A stretch of DNA of 64,000 nt from the NCBI GenBank assembly GCA_022539475.1, contig VCMS01000049.1:186001-250000 (forward strand). Direction: 5' to 3'. Of this stretch, positions 55,743-64,000 are shown piece after piece. Within the stretch, counting starts at the first letter, position 1, and every line of letters begins with the position of its first letter. Origin of the DNA: Gracilaria domingensis. Lineage: Eukaryota; Rhodophyta; Florideophyceae; Gracilariales; Gracilariaceae. Under the pieces are notes generated by a model. The model saw only the letters and a program-made list of their open reading frames with translations. It was not told the DNA's origin and ran no database searches. Position numbers and translations under genes: made by a program.

Positions 55743-57091
55743 TCAAAATGCGCGCCGCAAGCAGCACAGGCACACGCCGATGAGCGCAGCCGCTGCCGCC
55801 GCTGCCGCCGCGCCGCCGAGCACCAGCGGAAGGCGCGCGCCGCCGCCAGGCGTGGCGCGCGTCTGCGACGCTGGCGCCGGTGTCTGCGACGCTGGCGCCG
55901 GTGTCTGCGACGCTGGCGCGGGCGTCTGCGACGCTGGCGCGGGCGTCTGCGACGCTGGCGCGGGCGTCTGCGACGCTGGCGCGGGCGTCTGCGACGCTGG
56001 CGCGGGCGTCTGCGACGCTGGCGCGGGCGTCTCCGACGCTGGCGCGGGCGTCTCCGACGCTGGCGCGGGCGTCTCCGACGCTGGCGCGGGCGTCTCCGCC
56101 GACGCTGGCGCGCGCCCGCCTCGCCACCCTCGCCGTCCAGCGCGCCGTCCTCCCCGCGCCCAAACACCTGCGCCGGCTGCGCCGCCTCAAACTCCGCGCC
56201 CACCGCGCGAAACCACTCCACGCCGGCCGCCACGCGCGAGCCAAAGCCCGGGAAGAACGGCGTCGCGCAGCCGAACGACCCCGTCGTGACCGCCACCTGC
56301 ACGGCGCGGCCCTCCGCGTCGTACTGCAGCCACGGCCCGCCCGAGTCGCCGCGGCACTGGTTGCACCCGTTGGCCGCGTACCCCGCGCACAGCTGCCACT
56401 CCTCGCGCAGCGGCGGCGTGCGCGGCTCCGTCAGCCCCGCGTACGCGTCGCGGCACGCGCCAAACTCATGGATGGGCACGTCCACAAAGTGCAGCTCGCC
56501 GGCAACCGGCTGCGCCGGCTGCGCGGCGTCCGAGTCGTTGAACGCGTGCACGCCGTAGCCCGACACGCGCACGAACGCGCGCTCGACGGGCAGCGAGTTG
56601 TCGACGTTGACGCGCACAAAGTGCTCGGGCAGCGCGGCCGCAGCCGCCGCCGGCGGCGCGACGCGCAGCAGCGCAAAGTCGAACGCGTTGGAGACGCCGC
56701 GCTCGAAGGCCGGGTGCGTCCACACCGCCTCCACGGCCGCGCTGGGCGCGTCGTCGCGCACGCGCGCCTCGCCCAGCGCGACGCGCCACGCGCGCGTGAC
56801 GTTGCAGTGCGCCGCCGTGAGCACCCAGCGCGCCGACAGCCGCGAGCCGCTGCACAGCGTGCGGTTGCCGGGCGCGCCGGGCGACCGCAGCCACGCGTGC
56901 AGCAGACGGTCGTCGTGCCGCACGCGCTGCCCGCCCAGCACGCGCGGCGTGAGCCGCGTGGACAGCGGCAGCACGACCGGGCAGGCGGCGCGCGCGCCGG
57001 GCGGCTGCGAGAGCGCGCGGCGGCCCAGCAGGAGCGCAAGCAGCAGCAGCAGCTGCAGCTGCGGCGGCGGCGGCAGCGCGCGCGGCGGCAT
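55743..57091 (-). CDS. chymotrypsin-fold serine protease with repeat stalk and membrane anchor
   Basis: ATG 57091 starts a signal-type N-terminus (QLQLLLLLALLLG). Zymogen cleavage would be at R-VLGG (residues 50-54). The S1A triad is present: His95 in LTAAHC, Asp138 in DFALLRV, Ser250 in GDSGGP. The residue matching the trypsin specificity Asp189 is Asn (NQCRGDSGG), so trypsin-like cleavage is not assured. After residue about 300 comes a 12-unit, 21-bp repeat. In the protease frame it reads RRPRQRR; in another frame it reads ETPAPAS/QTPAPAS and leads straight into TPGGGARLPLVLGG, an Ala-rich helix, GVCLCCLRRAF and TGA at 55743. The second reading is a mucin-like stalk with a membrane anchor. 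A CG gain in the GC run near 56108-56116 would explain the mismatch, so the gene is either mutated here or mis-assembled. Confidence 0.8.
55861..56115. repeat. 21-bp minisatellite, about 12 units
   Basis: Units of GTCTGCGACGCTGGCGC(G/C)GG type; the first unit near 56105 has 3 extra bases. All unit changes keep the 7-residue period, so the array can expand or shrink without changing frame. It encodes the protease stalk. Confidence 0.92.
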
Positions 57092-57192
57092 GGCGGCGGT
57101 GGGAGCGACGCGGGAAGCGCCGCGGCGCACTGCGCACTGCGCACTGCTGGGGAGCACCGCCTTGTAGATTTTCGAGGCCACGAAGAAGATAT

Positions 57193-59632
57193 GTGTAGAC
57201 ATCCACTTTAAAAACTCCTTATGGTACTTTTGGAGTACCGAGAGTTTGTCATATCGTTTGAAAGCTGACCTTAAACTGCGTTCATACAAGGCGTCAGGGG
57301 ATTATTTGGACGTCCCAAAACGGCAGAATTCGACCAACCGTTGGCAAGATAATCTACCGATCTAAAAAAAGATGTTAACGCATCAAAAGATATGAACAAA
57401 TCTTTTCGTTGTACGATTTGCCGGTCCACAAACGTCGTCGTCTACATTACGGCAACATCCTCGGCATTCATCATGCAAACCAACCACATTCTGTGCGAGG
57501 CTGAGTCGCTCCAGCACTCAGATCTTGTAAGAAACAACGACAGCGTTCGTGTAAGTACATCACCAAGCAATGATGCAAAAGAGGAAGGTCGTTATCAAGG
57601 ACCACAGTCACATGAAGAGAGAGAAAACGGCTCTACGAACAGTACTGATCTTACTGCTGCTGAAATGAAACAGGCACACAATCACTACAACTCTTTTATG
57701 AAACAATGTACATGTTCAACACCTTGTGGGTTAGAAAAAATCCTTGATCTTTCTATAAGCTTTGCTGCAATGAAAGAGTTTCAGCGCATACACGCAGTGC
57801 GCTGCATTCTATTAGCACTAAGTGCGCCGCCTGATTGTCCAAATGAGCTCACGCAAAGCGATGCGCAACGATCGCAGTACAAGAAAAGATTACGAAGACA
57901 GGAACGCCCGGGTGCTAGAGTTACAACTCAGTATGCAATCCGAGGAGTTTGCCTCTGCGCCAACGCATTTGTAGCGGTAGTTCAATTGCATCCACGAACT
58001 GTGCGGACCTGCGCCACTAATATCACAACCGACATTAAGTTCTCCGTGCACACAACAAAAGAAAGGAAACGGCGCAAAGGGTATCTATCTTTTCAGTCCA
58101 TGGTGGCGTTGTGGTTTTTACAAGTATATGGGGAAATCAACGCAATGGCTTGTCCGACAGGGAAGGGATCTGCAGATGACAGACCTGTGATGCTGTTGCC
58201 AAGCAAGACCACAATTGCTTCGGTCCATGAGCAATACGCTAAGGAATGGGAAGAGCTCATCACGTCATTCTATCAATCGAATCTATGTGCGCAACAGCGT
58301 CCCCAATCGGCTCTTAGCAAAGACGCGTTCAGAAAAGTTTGGCGGACGCATATGTCTACTTTAAGAATAATGCGATCAGGGAGCGACTTTTGTGACACAT
58401 GCACGACATTACTCAATGTAGCAAACGCCTGCCAAAATCGACAGACAAAGCAAGTTCTTCTCGAGGCCCGAGACAGACACAGAACGGATGCACTGCAGGA
58501 GTTCATGAACTATAAAGCCATACGAAAAATCGCGACAAAAGACTGGCCTGAAGTGCACATTGTGTTCGACTTCGCCGAAAAGGTTCTCCTCCCACGTCTT
58601 CTGCGGAAGCCAGGGCAGCTCTATTTCATCACTGGACTCAAGTTCGATATTTTTGGGTGCCATGTCAGCAACACCGGTACTACTAACATTTTTGGACTGG
58701 CAGAAGGTCACTGGCCAGGACACAAAACGGCCAATGAAGTTGGATCAATGCTACACTACACAATCGAGCAGGTGAAAGCCGAACGCCGTAGTGTTCGCAA
58801 AATACAGCTGCATGCCGACAATTGCAGCGGTCAAAATAAGAACCGTTACATATTGTTCTACCTTGCATGGCGGGTTCTAATGAAGTACGAGGATGGAATC
58901 ACACTCCATTTTCTTGTTGCGGGTCACACAAAAAATGTTTGCGATGGTGCGTTCGGGCTAGTGAAGCGACGTTTGAAGCAATCGGACGTCTTTTGTCCGC
59001 GAGATATGATGGCGGCTATTGAAGATAGTAGTTCGAGCAATAGAGCTGTCTGCGGGACGCAGGTTGAATGGTTTGATTGGAAGAAGTTTCTAAGCCCTTT
59101 CTTTACTATACCAAGTACGTTTAAATTATCACAGTACCATACGTTCTCCTTTAGCTCTGAATACGCCGGTTTTGTTTGCGTTCAAAAGTTTTCAAACAGC
59201 TCTACAAGGGAACAGTTCAGGCTGTTGAAATCAAGGTTTACCTGTGAGTCGATTATTGAAGAGGCAACGTTGGGGTGTTTAAATGATAACAACGGCGTGA
59301 TTCAGTGTTTGAGTAATATGTCTTCCGCTCAAGAAGGAAACCGGCGGGCGTATTTGGTTAAGAATATCTTAGAGCGCTACTATCCGAATGATAATGACGC
59401 TCATGCTCTGTTTTTTGCAAACGGAGAGGATTGGACCAACTCATGCGTATCGTAGAATGCGCATAATTCTATAACGAGTAGCTCAATTTGAGATCTGTAA
59501 AGTTCGTTTACAACAGAATCAAAGCATCTACAAGAAAGATTTCGGGGTCAAAAACGGTCCAGAACAAGTTTCGCGCCCGTATTTCTGTTCCCTCTTTGTC
59601 CTATAGGGAGTTTTTAAAGTGGATTGACACAC
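57193..59632 (+). mobile_element. DNA transposon with 4-bp TSD ATAT (copy 2, intact ORF)
   Basis: A 2440-bp element with inverted ends of about 26 bp (57193-57218 and 59607-59632), starting GTGT(A/G), with the shared core ATCCACTTTAAAAACTCC. ATAT at 57189-57192 and 59633-59636 is the target duplication. Ends and transposase are related to the element at 4395-6855, whose end core is ATTCATTTTGAAAACTCC. It lies about 100 bp upstream of the protease start codon. The ORF is uninterrupted, so it may be autonomous. Confidence 0.9.
57392..59455 (+). CDS. transposase with DNCSGQNKN motif
   Basis: 687 codons, uninterrupted, ending TAG. The N-terminal part contains a Cys cluster (CTCSTPCG) and a basic region KERKRRKGYLSF; GSDFCDTCT follows near residue 330. 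The catalytic half has FDFAEKVLLP (Asp393), ADNCSGQNKNRY (Asp476) and HFLVAGHTKNVCDGAFG (Asp518), the likely acidic triad of an RNase-H-like transposase related to DUF7869 sequences. It presumably binds the terminal inverted repeats and cuts at ATRT. It matches the frameshifted copy at 4679-6672 along its length. The start at 57392 is the first ATG in frame; a start at the later Met near residue 28 is possible. Confidence 0.82.
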   Translation: MNKSFRCTICRSTNVVVYITATSSAFIMQTNHILCEAESLQHSDLVRNNDSVRVSTSPSNDAKEEGRYQGPQSHEERENGSTNSTDLTAAEMKQAHNHYNSFMKQCTCSTPCGLEKILDLSISFAAMKEFQRIHAVRCILLALSAPPDCPNELTQSDAQRSQYKKRLRRQERPGARVTTQYAIRGVCLCANAFVAVVQLHPRTVRTCATNITTDIKFSVHTTKERKRRKGYLSFQSMVALWFLQVYGEINAMACPTGKGSADDRPVMLLPSKTTIASVHEQYAKEWEELITSFYQSNLCAQQRPQSALSKDAFRKVWRTHMSTLRIMRSGSDFCDTCTTLLNVANACQNRQTKQVLLEARDRHRTDALQEFMNYKAIRKIATKDWPEVHIVFDFAEKVLLPRLLRKPGQLYFITGLKFDIFGCHVSNTGTTNIFGLAEGHWPGHKTANEVGSMLHYTIEQVKAERRSVRKIQLHADNCSGQNKNRYILFYLAWRVLMKYEDGITLHFLVAGHTKNVCDGAFGLVKRRLKQSDVFCPRDMMAAIEDSSSSNRAVCGTQVEWFDWKKFLSPFFTIPSTFKLSQYHTFSFSSEYAGFVCVQKFSNSSTREQFRLLKSRFTCESIIEEATLGCLNDNNGVIQCLSNMSSAQEGNRRAYLVKNILERYYPNDNDAHALFFANGEDWTNSCVS

Positions 59633-61031
59633 ATATTTTATCTAGCGTTGCGTGTACCCCTGGTATGGTGACGCAGCGGAGAAGCGCATGGACGTGGCAA
59701 CGATGATTGGGTCAGTATGAGCAACCCTGAGTGCCAGAAAGCAGCGTACCCCTGGGGTACGCGTAGCATCTGCGCCGTGGTGAGATATTTTGGGCTCACA
59801 ATGGAGTGAGGCAGCCATTGCCAGCACAGAGCTTCTATCAAACCCGTTCTGGCATCATGAAAGCTTAGCAACTGATAAGTGCATCTACTAGAGTTAATTC
59901 TGCAGTGACGTGGCGCAAGATGCCCTTCACTATTGCGAGCGATCTACTCGAGACTTGCGAGTCGCGGAGACATCTCTCGCTTTGGCATTTGTGCGAGCAC
60001 CTTGCGACTCGATCGCAGTTTTGATCCCGCAAAGCGTGATGCTTTGTTGCCGCGCGCCGATTGGCTTCACTGCGGATGAGGTCATGTTATCGTGTCCAGT
60101 TTTCCATCTCTTCCACAAGACATAACTTACCCAGAATGGGCGTGCCTCATGTCAAGTTGTCGGAGGCCATCTTTTTCTCGTAGAAATTTTCTATCCTAAC
60201 CAAACTAAACTGAAACCAGCCAGGCGCAAAAAATGTTTATTTTTGTTTATTTTTACGTACATTGGACCACGAAGAACAAGGAAAAGCTTATCCATCTGCC
60301 GATTCCAGGAGAATCCCTACGTGGATTACAACTCTTCCATGTGTCTGACAAGAGGTTCCCGTAAGAGCAAAGCTCAAAGAGCTTTGCGATTGTGCTACGT
60401 TGCACTTCTGGGCGCGTGGCCCAAGTTGCGCGCTCGCTGCCGACGCCGCCCGCTTCGCGGTGTGCTGGTCCGCTGAGCTCGCGGGAGCTCGCGGAACGGG
60501 CAGGTGACACTTAGGATAGGAGTAATGGGCACCTTTACAACAAATGAGGCGCTGTCCGGCCGCAGTGGAGGTCTGGACAGAGGGGACGCCTTCATCCCCA
60601 ATTTCTCGTAGTCCGTGTGGTCGACGATAGCGAAGCGTTCACTCGACTGCGCCGTTGCTTGACACGCGCCTGACACGTCAGTCTGCCACAGCGATAAAAG
60701 GATTTTTGAAAACGTGTGTGATTTCCCGCAGTGTCCTGGAGACACTCCCTCAACATCCACCACCGCAAGTTGCATGCAGATGATAGGTGGCGACGAGCGC
60801 CAATGGTGCGAGCGCAACATGATGCGGTTAGGTTATTCTAAGGTAGACAAGCCTGACTACGTTGCGAAAAGTTGTACTGTACCTTCGTGTGCTTTTGTCC
60901 GAGCTTGTAGCTTCGCGTTCAGGTCCCGGCCCTTCCTCCTCCATCGCAATTCGCTTTCACCTCTCAGAAACTGTCGCCAAACACTTTTCATCAACCTCTA
61001 TTTGCACATTTTCCGTTGCAAGCTTTCTGCT
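59633..61031. other. intergenic; weak minus-strand ORF and a palindrome
   Basis: A perfect 19-bp palindrome GCGTACCCCTGGGGTACGC is at about 59744-59762. A 141-codon minus-strand frame (60820-60395, true ATG, Ser/Pro/Arg-rich) has no recognised domain and would be divergent from the NB-ARC gene; I hold it as doubtful. The leader of the NB-ARC gene lies in the last 150 bp. Confidence 0.4.
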
Positions 61032-64000
61032 ATGGCTAGCGTGCCACTCGTTAGGGACGTGGTAGCCGTGCTTGACAAGCTTGAAGCCATTCTCAGCAAA
61101 CTCGTTGAGCGTCGAGATATCTCGAAGGATAACGTTGAATCTCTTCGCCGTGTGCAGCAGCTGCACATCGATGCGGCTGAACAGCTTCAACGATTTACAG
61201 CTTCTTCGAGCGCTAATTCCGTGATTGCCGCACGCCTGCGGCAATTCAACACACTTCTGCAGCAGAACTTCGAGAGGCTTGAAGCTTTGGAAGCGAGGGT
61301 GGAAGAAGCCACAATCCGGAACAGAGTGCGACGAATGAAACAAATTCTCGACAAATGCGAAGGGGATGCCAAAGATTTCTTTCAGTTCCTAATCGACCAT
61401 GTGTGTCCTGGTGCCAAGGAAGATGAAACTGAGCAGACGGAAAAATATGTACCGGACAACAACGTTCCACGGAATCCGCCCCGATTGACGCTGGAGTATT
61501 CAAACCCCACTACCAGCGAAGGAAAACTGAAGCTAGCCCTTTTAGACCAGAGCAGCTCTGGAGTCATTGCGGTTGTAGCCTCCGGAAAGGGAGGGGTTGG
61601 GAAGACCTGCGCAGTTCGTGGACTAGCCATGGACTCAGATATAAGGAAGAGGTTCCCGGGTGGTATGCTATACATTCAATTGGGAAACGACGCGAATATA
61701 TCAACCTTAATCCGAGGGATAGCTAGAATCGTTCGTCGGACTGGGGGAGCCAGTTTAGCAAAACGGTTTGCAAATGTTAGATATCTACAGGACGCATCTG
61801 ACGAAGCATCGATTTGGTTCCGGCCGTATACATGTCTCCTTTTGGTCGATGACGTTTGGTGGGAGAATGGAATTGACATTGACGTTCTCAATGTTCTCTG
61901 CACGATGCTGAACGATGACAGCCGTTTAGTGTTTACGTCGCGGGACAGGCGTTTTCTAAGTGGGGCTGATTCAGACATAGAGTTTTCGGAGACGGAAGCA
62001 CGAAGCGATCTGGCACGACGTATGCTGATGACACATGCTGGGTACAAAGAGAAAGATGTGCTTGACAAGAAAAACAACGCCGCGCTTGAAGCTATACTTG
62101 ACATGTGCCAGGGGCTTCCTCTTGCCCTTGGAATCGCGGGTGCTTCAGTGCGAGAAAACGGTTTTGTGAGAGGTGTAGAAGAGAAGCAGAGCGCTTGGTC
62201 GGATTTCTATGATGACATATTGTCGAAACGAAAAGATTTCTTCGATTTGCTTGATGTGTCTAGTAGGAAGGACAAACTTCCGAAGATTGTGGATATATCT
62301 CTGGAGGTGCTAGAGACCCGCAAAGATGGTAGGGACTATCAACAACATTTCAGGGCTTTGTGCGTTATGAGAAAACAACAAACGGTATCGGTTCATATGC
62401 TTCACAAGTTGTGGGACATGGAGAACATTATAGAAGCTGAAGAAGTTGTTGAAAGCTTTAGCACCGTGTCAATTGTGCAAACTGGGAGAGAGGATGGTGG
62501 TATTTGGATACAGCTTCATGATTTGATCTTGGACATCGCAACTCGTAGAGCATCTCAAGAGCATGAGAGTCAGCAGTTCTTCCGAACGCTGGTGCACAAC
62601 TACGTCCCAAAGAATGAAAGGAATGGTATCGGAGAGCAAGGAGAACGAATTGGGTCCGGGAAAAGACGTGATGTGCCTATTCTGAAAAGGTTTTACTTCA
62701 AGAGGTTGTGCTGCATGGCTAGTAGTAGTGGAGAAGCTGCAGAGTCTGAGACCATGACCGAGAGGGTGAGCTCCCGAAATAGTTTGCTTCGAGCGTGGTG
62801 GGACTCTGAAGATGACGGTTACCTATATGACAATCTTTGCCGTGGATTTGCTCGTGCTGGATACGCTGATGAACTGCTATGGCTACTTTCAAAACCACAG
62901 TGGATTGTGAAGCGGCTTCAAACTGGTGGAATCTATGGCGTGGAGGAAGACATAAAGCACGGCACGTCTGAGGTGCTTTGCAAATATTCGGATACCCCAA
63001 ACTTGGTGAAGCATCTGGAACTGGTCGGCAAAGCGGCGCGTATGAGCTGCACTATTGTGAAAGACAACCCTTCAGAAGCGTGGTTTCAGTTACATGGACG
63101 TTTGGTGCGATATGCAAAGCAGTGTAACACAACGCAACGATTCATCGACGAAATCGAGCGTTGCGCTCCGCGACCATGGGCGAGAGGATCTGAAGGATTT
63201 TTACAACCTGCAACTATGGCAGGAATAGATTTGATCGATTCTGAGGATGCAGTACTGTGTGTATCTGAAGACGATGGCCATGTGCTTTTCGTCTGGGGAG
63301 GAGGAGGTAAAGGAGGAGCAGGCGGTGTCGCGCGATACAATCCCACACCTGGCACTCGCGATACGAGGGAACTCAGAATCGAAGAAGAAAAGGACAGTGG
63401 TGCTGCCATAGCCGCACAGTGTGCGGCTTTCTCGCGAGATATGAAGAAAGTGGCAACGGGTCATAAAAAGAGCGGAAGGATTGTGATTTGGGACCGGGAG
63501 ACAGGGAGCATGATAAGAATTCTACAAGGCCACACAGGTTTTGTGAATTCGGTGGATTTCAACTCCGATGGGAGTCTACTGGTGTCCGGTTCAGAAGACC
63601 TCACCGTGCGCCTGTGGGACGCACTGAGCGGAGAAGCTTTAGGCCAGCCTATGGTAGGTCACACCGGTTGCGTGGAGTGTGTGGCATTCAGTGCGGATGG
63701 TAGTCTGGTGGCGTCCGGGTCAAGAGATGGTACCGTTCGATTATTTAACGCTCTGAGCGGAGAGGCTGTAGGGCAGCCGCTCATCGGCCATGCAAGAACC
63801 GTGTTCTGTGTGGCGTTCAGTGGAGTTCGATTGGCATTCGGATCAAGCGATGGCGAGGTGCGGTTTTGGGACGCACGTAGAGGGGAGGCGGTGGGACACC
63901 CTCTGGTTGGACATGACGGCCCAGTGTGGAGTGTGGCGTTCAATAGGGATGGGAGTCGAGTGGTAACCGGGTCGGTGGATGGCTCCGTGCGCTTGTGGGA
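61032..64000 (+). CDS. NB-ARC ATPase with WD40 repeats (runs off the window)
   Basis: Open from ATG 61032 to the window end, at least 989 codons and no stop. Residues 1-150 are helical and coiled-coil-like. The NB-ARC (STAND) ATPase has Walker A GKGGVGKT (185-192), Walker B LLLVDD (269-274), a sensor RLVFTSRDRR, GLPL (361-364) and LHD (495-497) in the MHD position. After a linker, WD40 repeats begin weakly near residue 790 and become regular from residue 833 (63528): three units of 43, 43 and 41 residues and the start of a fourth, such as GHTGFVNSVDFNSDGSLLVS and SGSEDLTVRLWDA. Nucleotide exchange probably switches the protein between closed and oligomeric states on ligand sensing by the propeller, as in APAF1-like and other NB-ARC proteins. 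No N-terminal effector such as TIR or CARD is recognised. Confidence 0.92.
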   Translation, partial: MASVPLVRDVVAVLDKLEAILSKLVERRDISKDNVESLRRVQQLHIDAAEQLQRFTASSSANSVIAARLRQFNTLLQQNFERLEALEARVEEATIRNRVRRMKQILDKCEGDAKDFFQFLIDHVCPGAKEDETEQTEKYVPDNNVPRNPPRLTLEYSNPTTSEGKLKLALLDQSSSGVIAVVASGKGGVGKTCAVRGLAMDSDIRKRFPGGMLYIQLGNDANISTLIRGIARIVRRTGGASLAKRFANVRYLQDASDEASIWFRPYTCLLLVDDVWWENGIDIDVLNVLCTMLNDDSRLVFTSRDRRFLSGADSDIEFSETEARSDLARRMLMTHAGYKEKDVLDKKNNAALEAILDMCQGLPLALGIAGASVRENGFVRGVEEKQSAWSDFYDDILSKRKDFFDLLDVSSRKDKLPKIVDISLEVLETRKDGRDYQQHFRALCVMRKQQTVSVHMLHKLWDMENIIEAEEVVESFSTVSIVQTGREDGGIWIQLHDLILDIATRRASQEHESQQFFRTLVHNYVPKNERNGIGEQGERIGSGKRRDVPILKRFYFKRLCCMASSSGEAAESETMTERVSSRNSLLRAWWDSEDDGYLYDNLCRGFARAGYADELLWLLSKPQWIVKRLQTGGIYGVEEDIKHGTSEVLCKYSDTPNLVKHLELVGKAARMSCTIVKDNPSEAWFQLHGRLVRYAKQCNTTQRFIDEIERCAPRPWARGSEGFLQPATMAGIDLIDSEDAVLCVSEDDGHVLFVWGGGGKGGAGGVARYNPTPGTRDTRELRIEEEKDSGAAIAAQCAAFSRDMKKVATGHKKSGRIVIWDRETGSMIRILQGHTGFVNSVDFNSDGSLLVSGSEDLTVRLWDALSGEALGQPMVGHTGCVECVAFSADGSLVASGSRDGTVRLFNALSGEAVGQPLIGHARTVFCVAFSGVRLAFGSSDGEVRFWDARRGEAVGHPLVGHDGPVWSVAFNRDGSRVVTGSVDGSVRLW

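Noticed and set aside
55861..56115. CRISPR-like array
   Set aside because: The 21-bp units are contiguous with no spacers and encode a 7-residue protein repeat in a eukaryotic gene.
55880..57211. Long plus-strand open frame of about 440 codons
   Set aside because: It is the antisense of the protease in very GC-rich DNA; its content is Arg/Ala/His repeats with no domain, while the minus strand has a full S1 protease.

Overview
ORGANISM. This is nuclear DNA of a eukaryote: a 120-nt 5S rRNA gene, spliceosomal GT-AG introns, LTR and non-LTR retrotransposons, piggyBac-type and other cut-and-paste transposons, and a signal-peptide heme peroxidase. Host genes are few, mostly single-exon and separated by large blocks of nested mobile elements. 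That style, plus an animal-type heme peroxidase beside an ionotropic-glutamate-receptor-like channel and an NB-ARC/WD40 protein, would fit a multicellular red alga (Chondrus-like). This is inference only; no marker here fixes the species. LAYOUT. 0-16.4 kb is a nested pile. Remnants of a minus-strand copia family (Copia-B) are split by a 10.1-kb plus-strand copia element (Copia-A, 313-bp LTRs, TSD GCTAC). Copia-A was itself invaded by a 2.46-kb transposon with 4-bp TSD ATGT and by a 2.06-kb pogo-like transposon at TA. 16.4-23.1 kb has no recognisable gene but carries one copy of a dispersed repeat (R1). 23.1-30.8 kb is a Ty3/gypsy element with about 1.05-kb LTRs, killed by seven nonsense codons and a frameshift. 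30.8-34.5 kb holds R1 again and a GC-rich array. 34.56-37.85 kb is a piggyBac element bounded by TTAA. 38.1-39.8 kb is the secreted heme peroxidase. 44.0-49.8 kb is a non-LTR retrotransposon with long open ORFs sitting exactly inside a 5S rRNA gene, with a 16-bp target duplication. 49.8-51.2 kb has hairpins, a GC array and R1 on the minus strand. 51.7-57.1 kb is a minus-strand host cluster: a dead M32 carboxypeptidase, a glutamate-receptor-like channel with very short introns, and a chymotrypsin-fold protease with a repeat stalk and membrane anchor. 57.19-59.63 kb is a second, intact relative of the 4-bp-TSD transposon, inserted about 100 bp upstream of the protease start. From 61.0 kb to the window edge runs an NB-ARC ATPase with WD40 repeats. 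HOW IT FITS. The host genes do not form a pathway; peroxidase, protease, channel and NB-ARC sensor are all surface or stress/defence type functions, but a shared role is not shown. The most notable observations are the precise 5S-targeted retrotransposon, the two transposons sharing terminal repeats and ATRT target duplications, 30-31-nt introns in the channel gene, and the out-of-frame repeat stalk of the protease.
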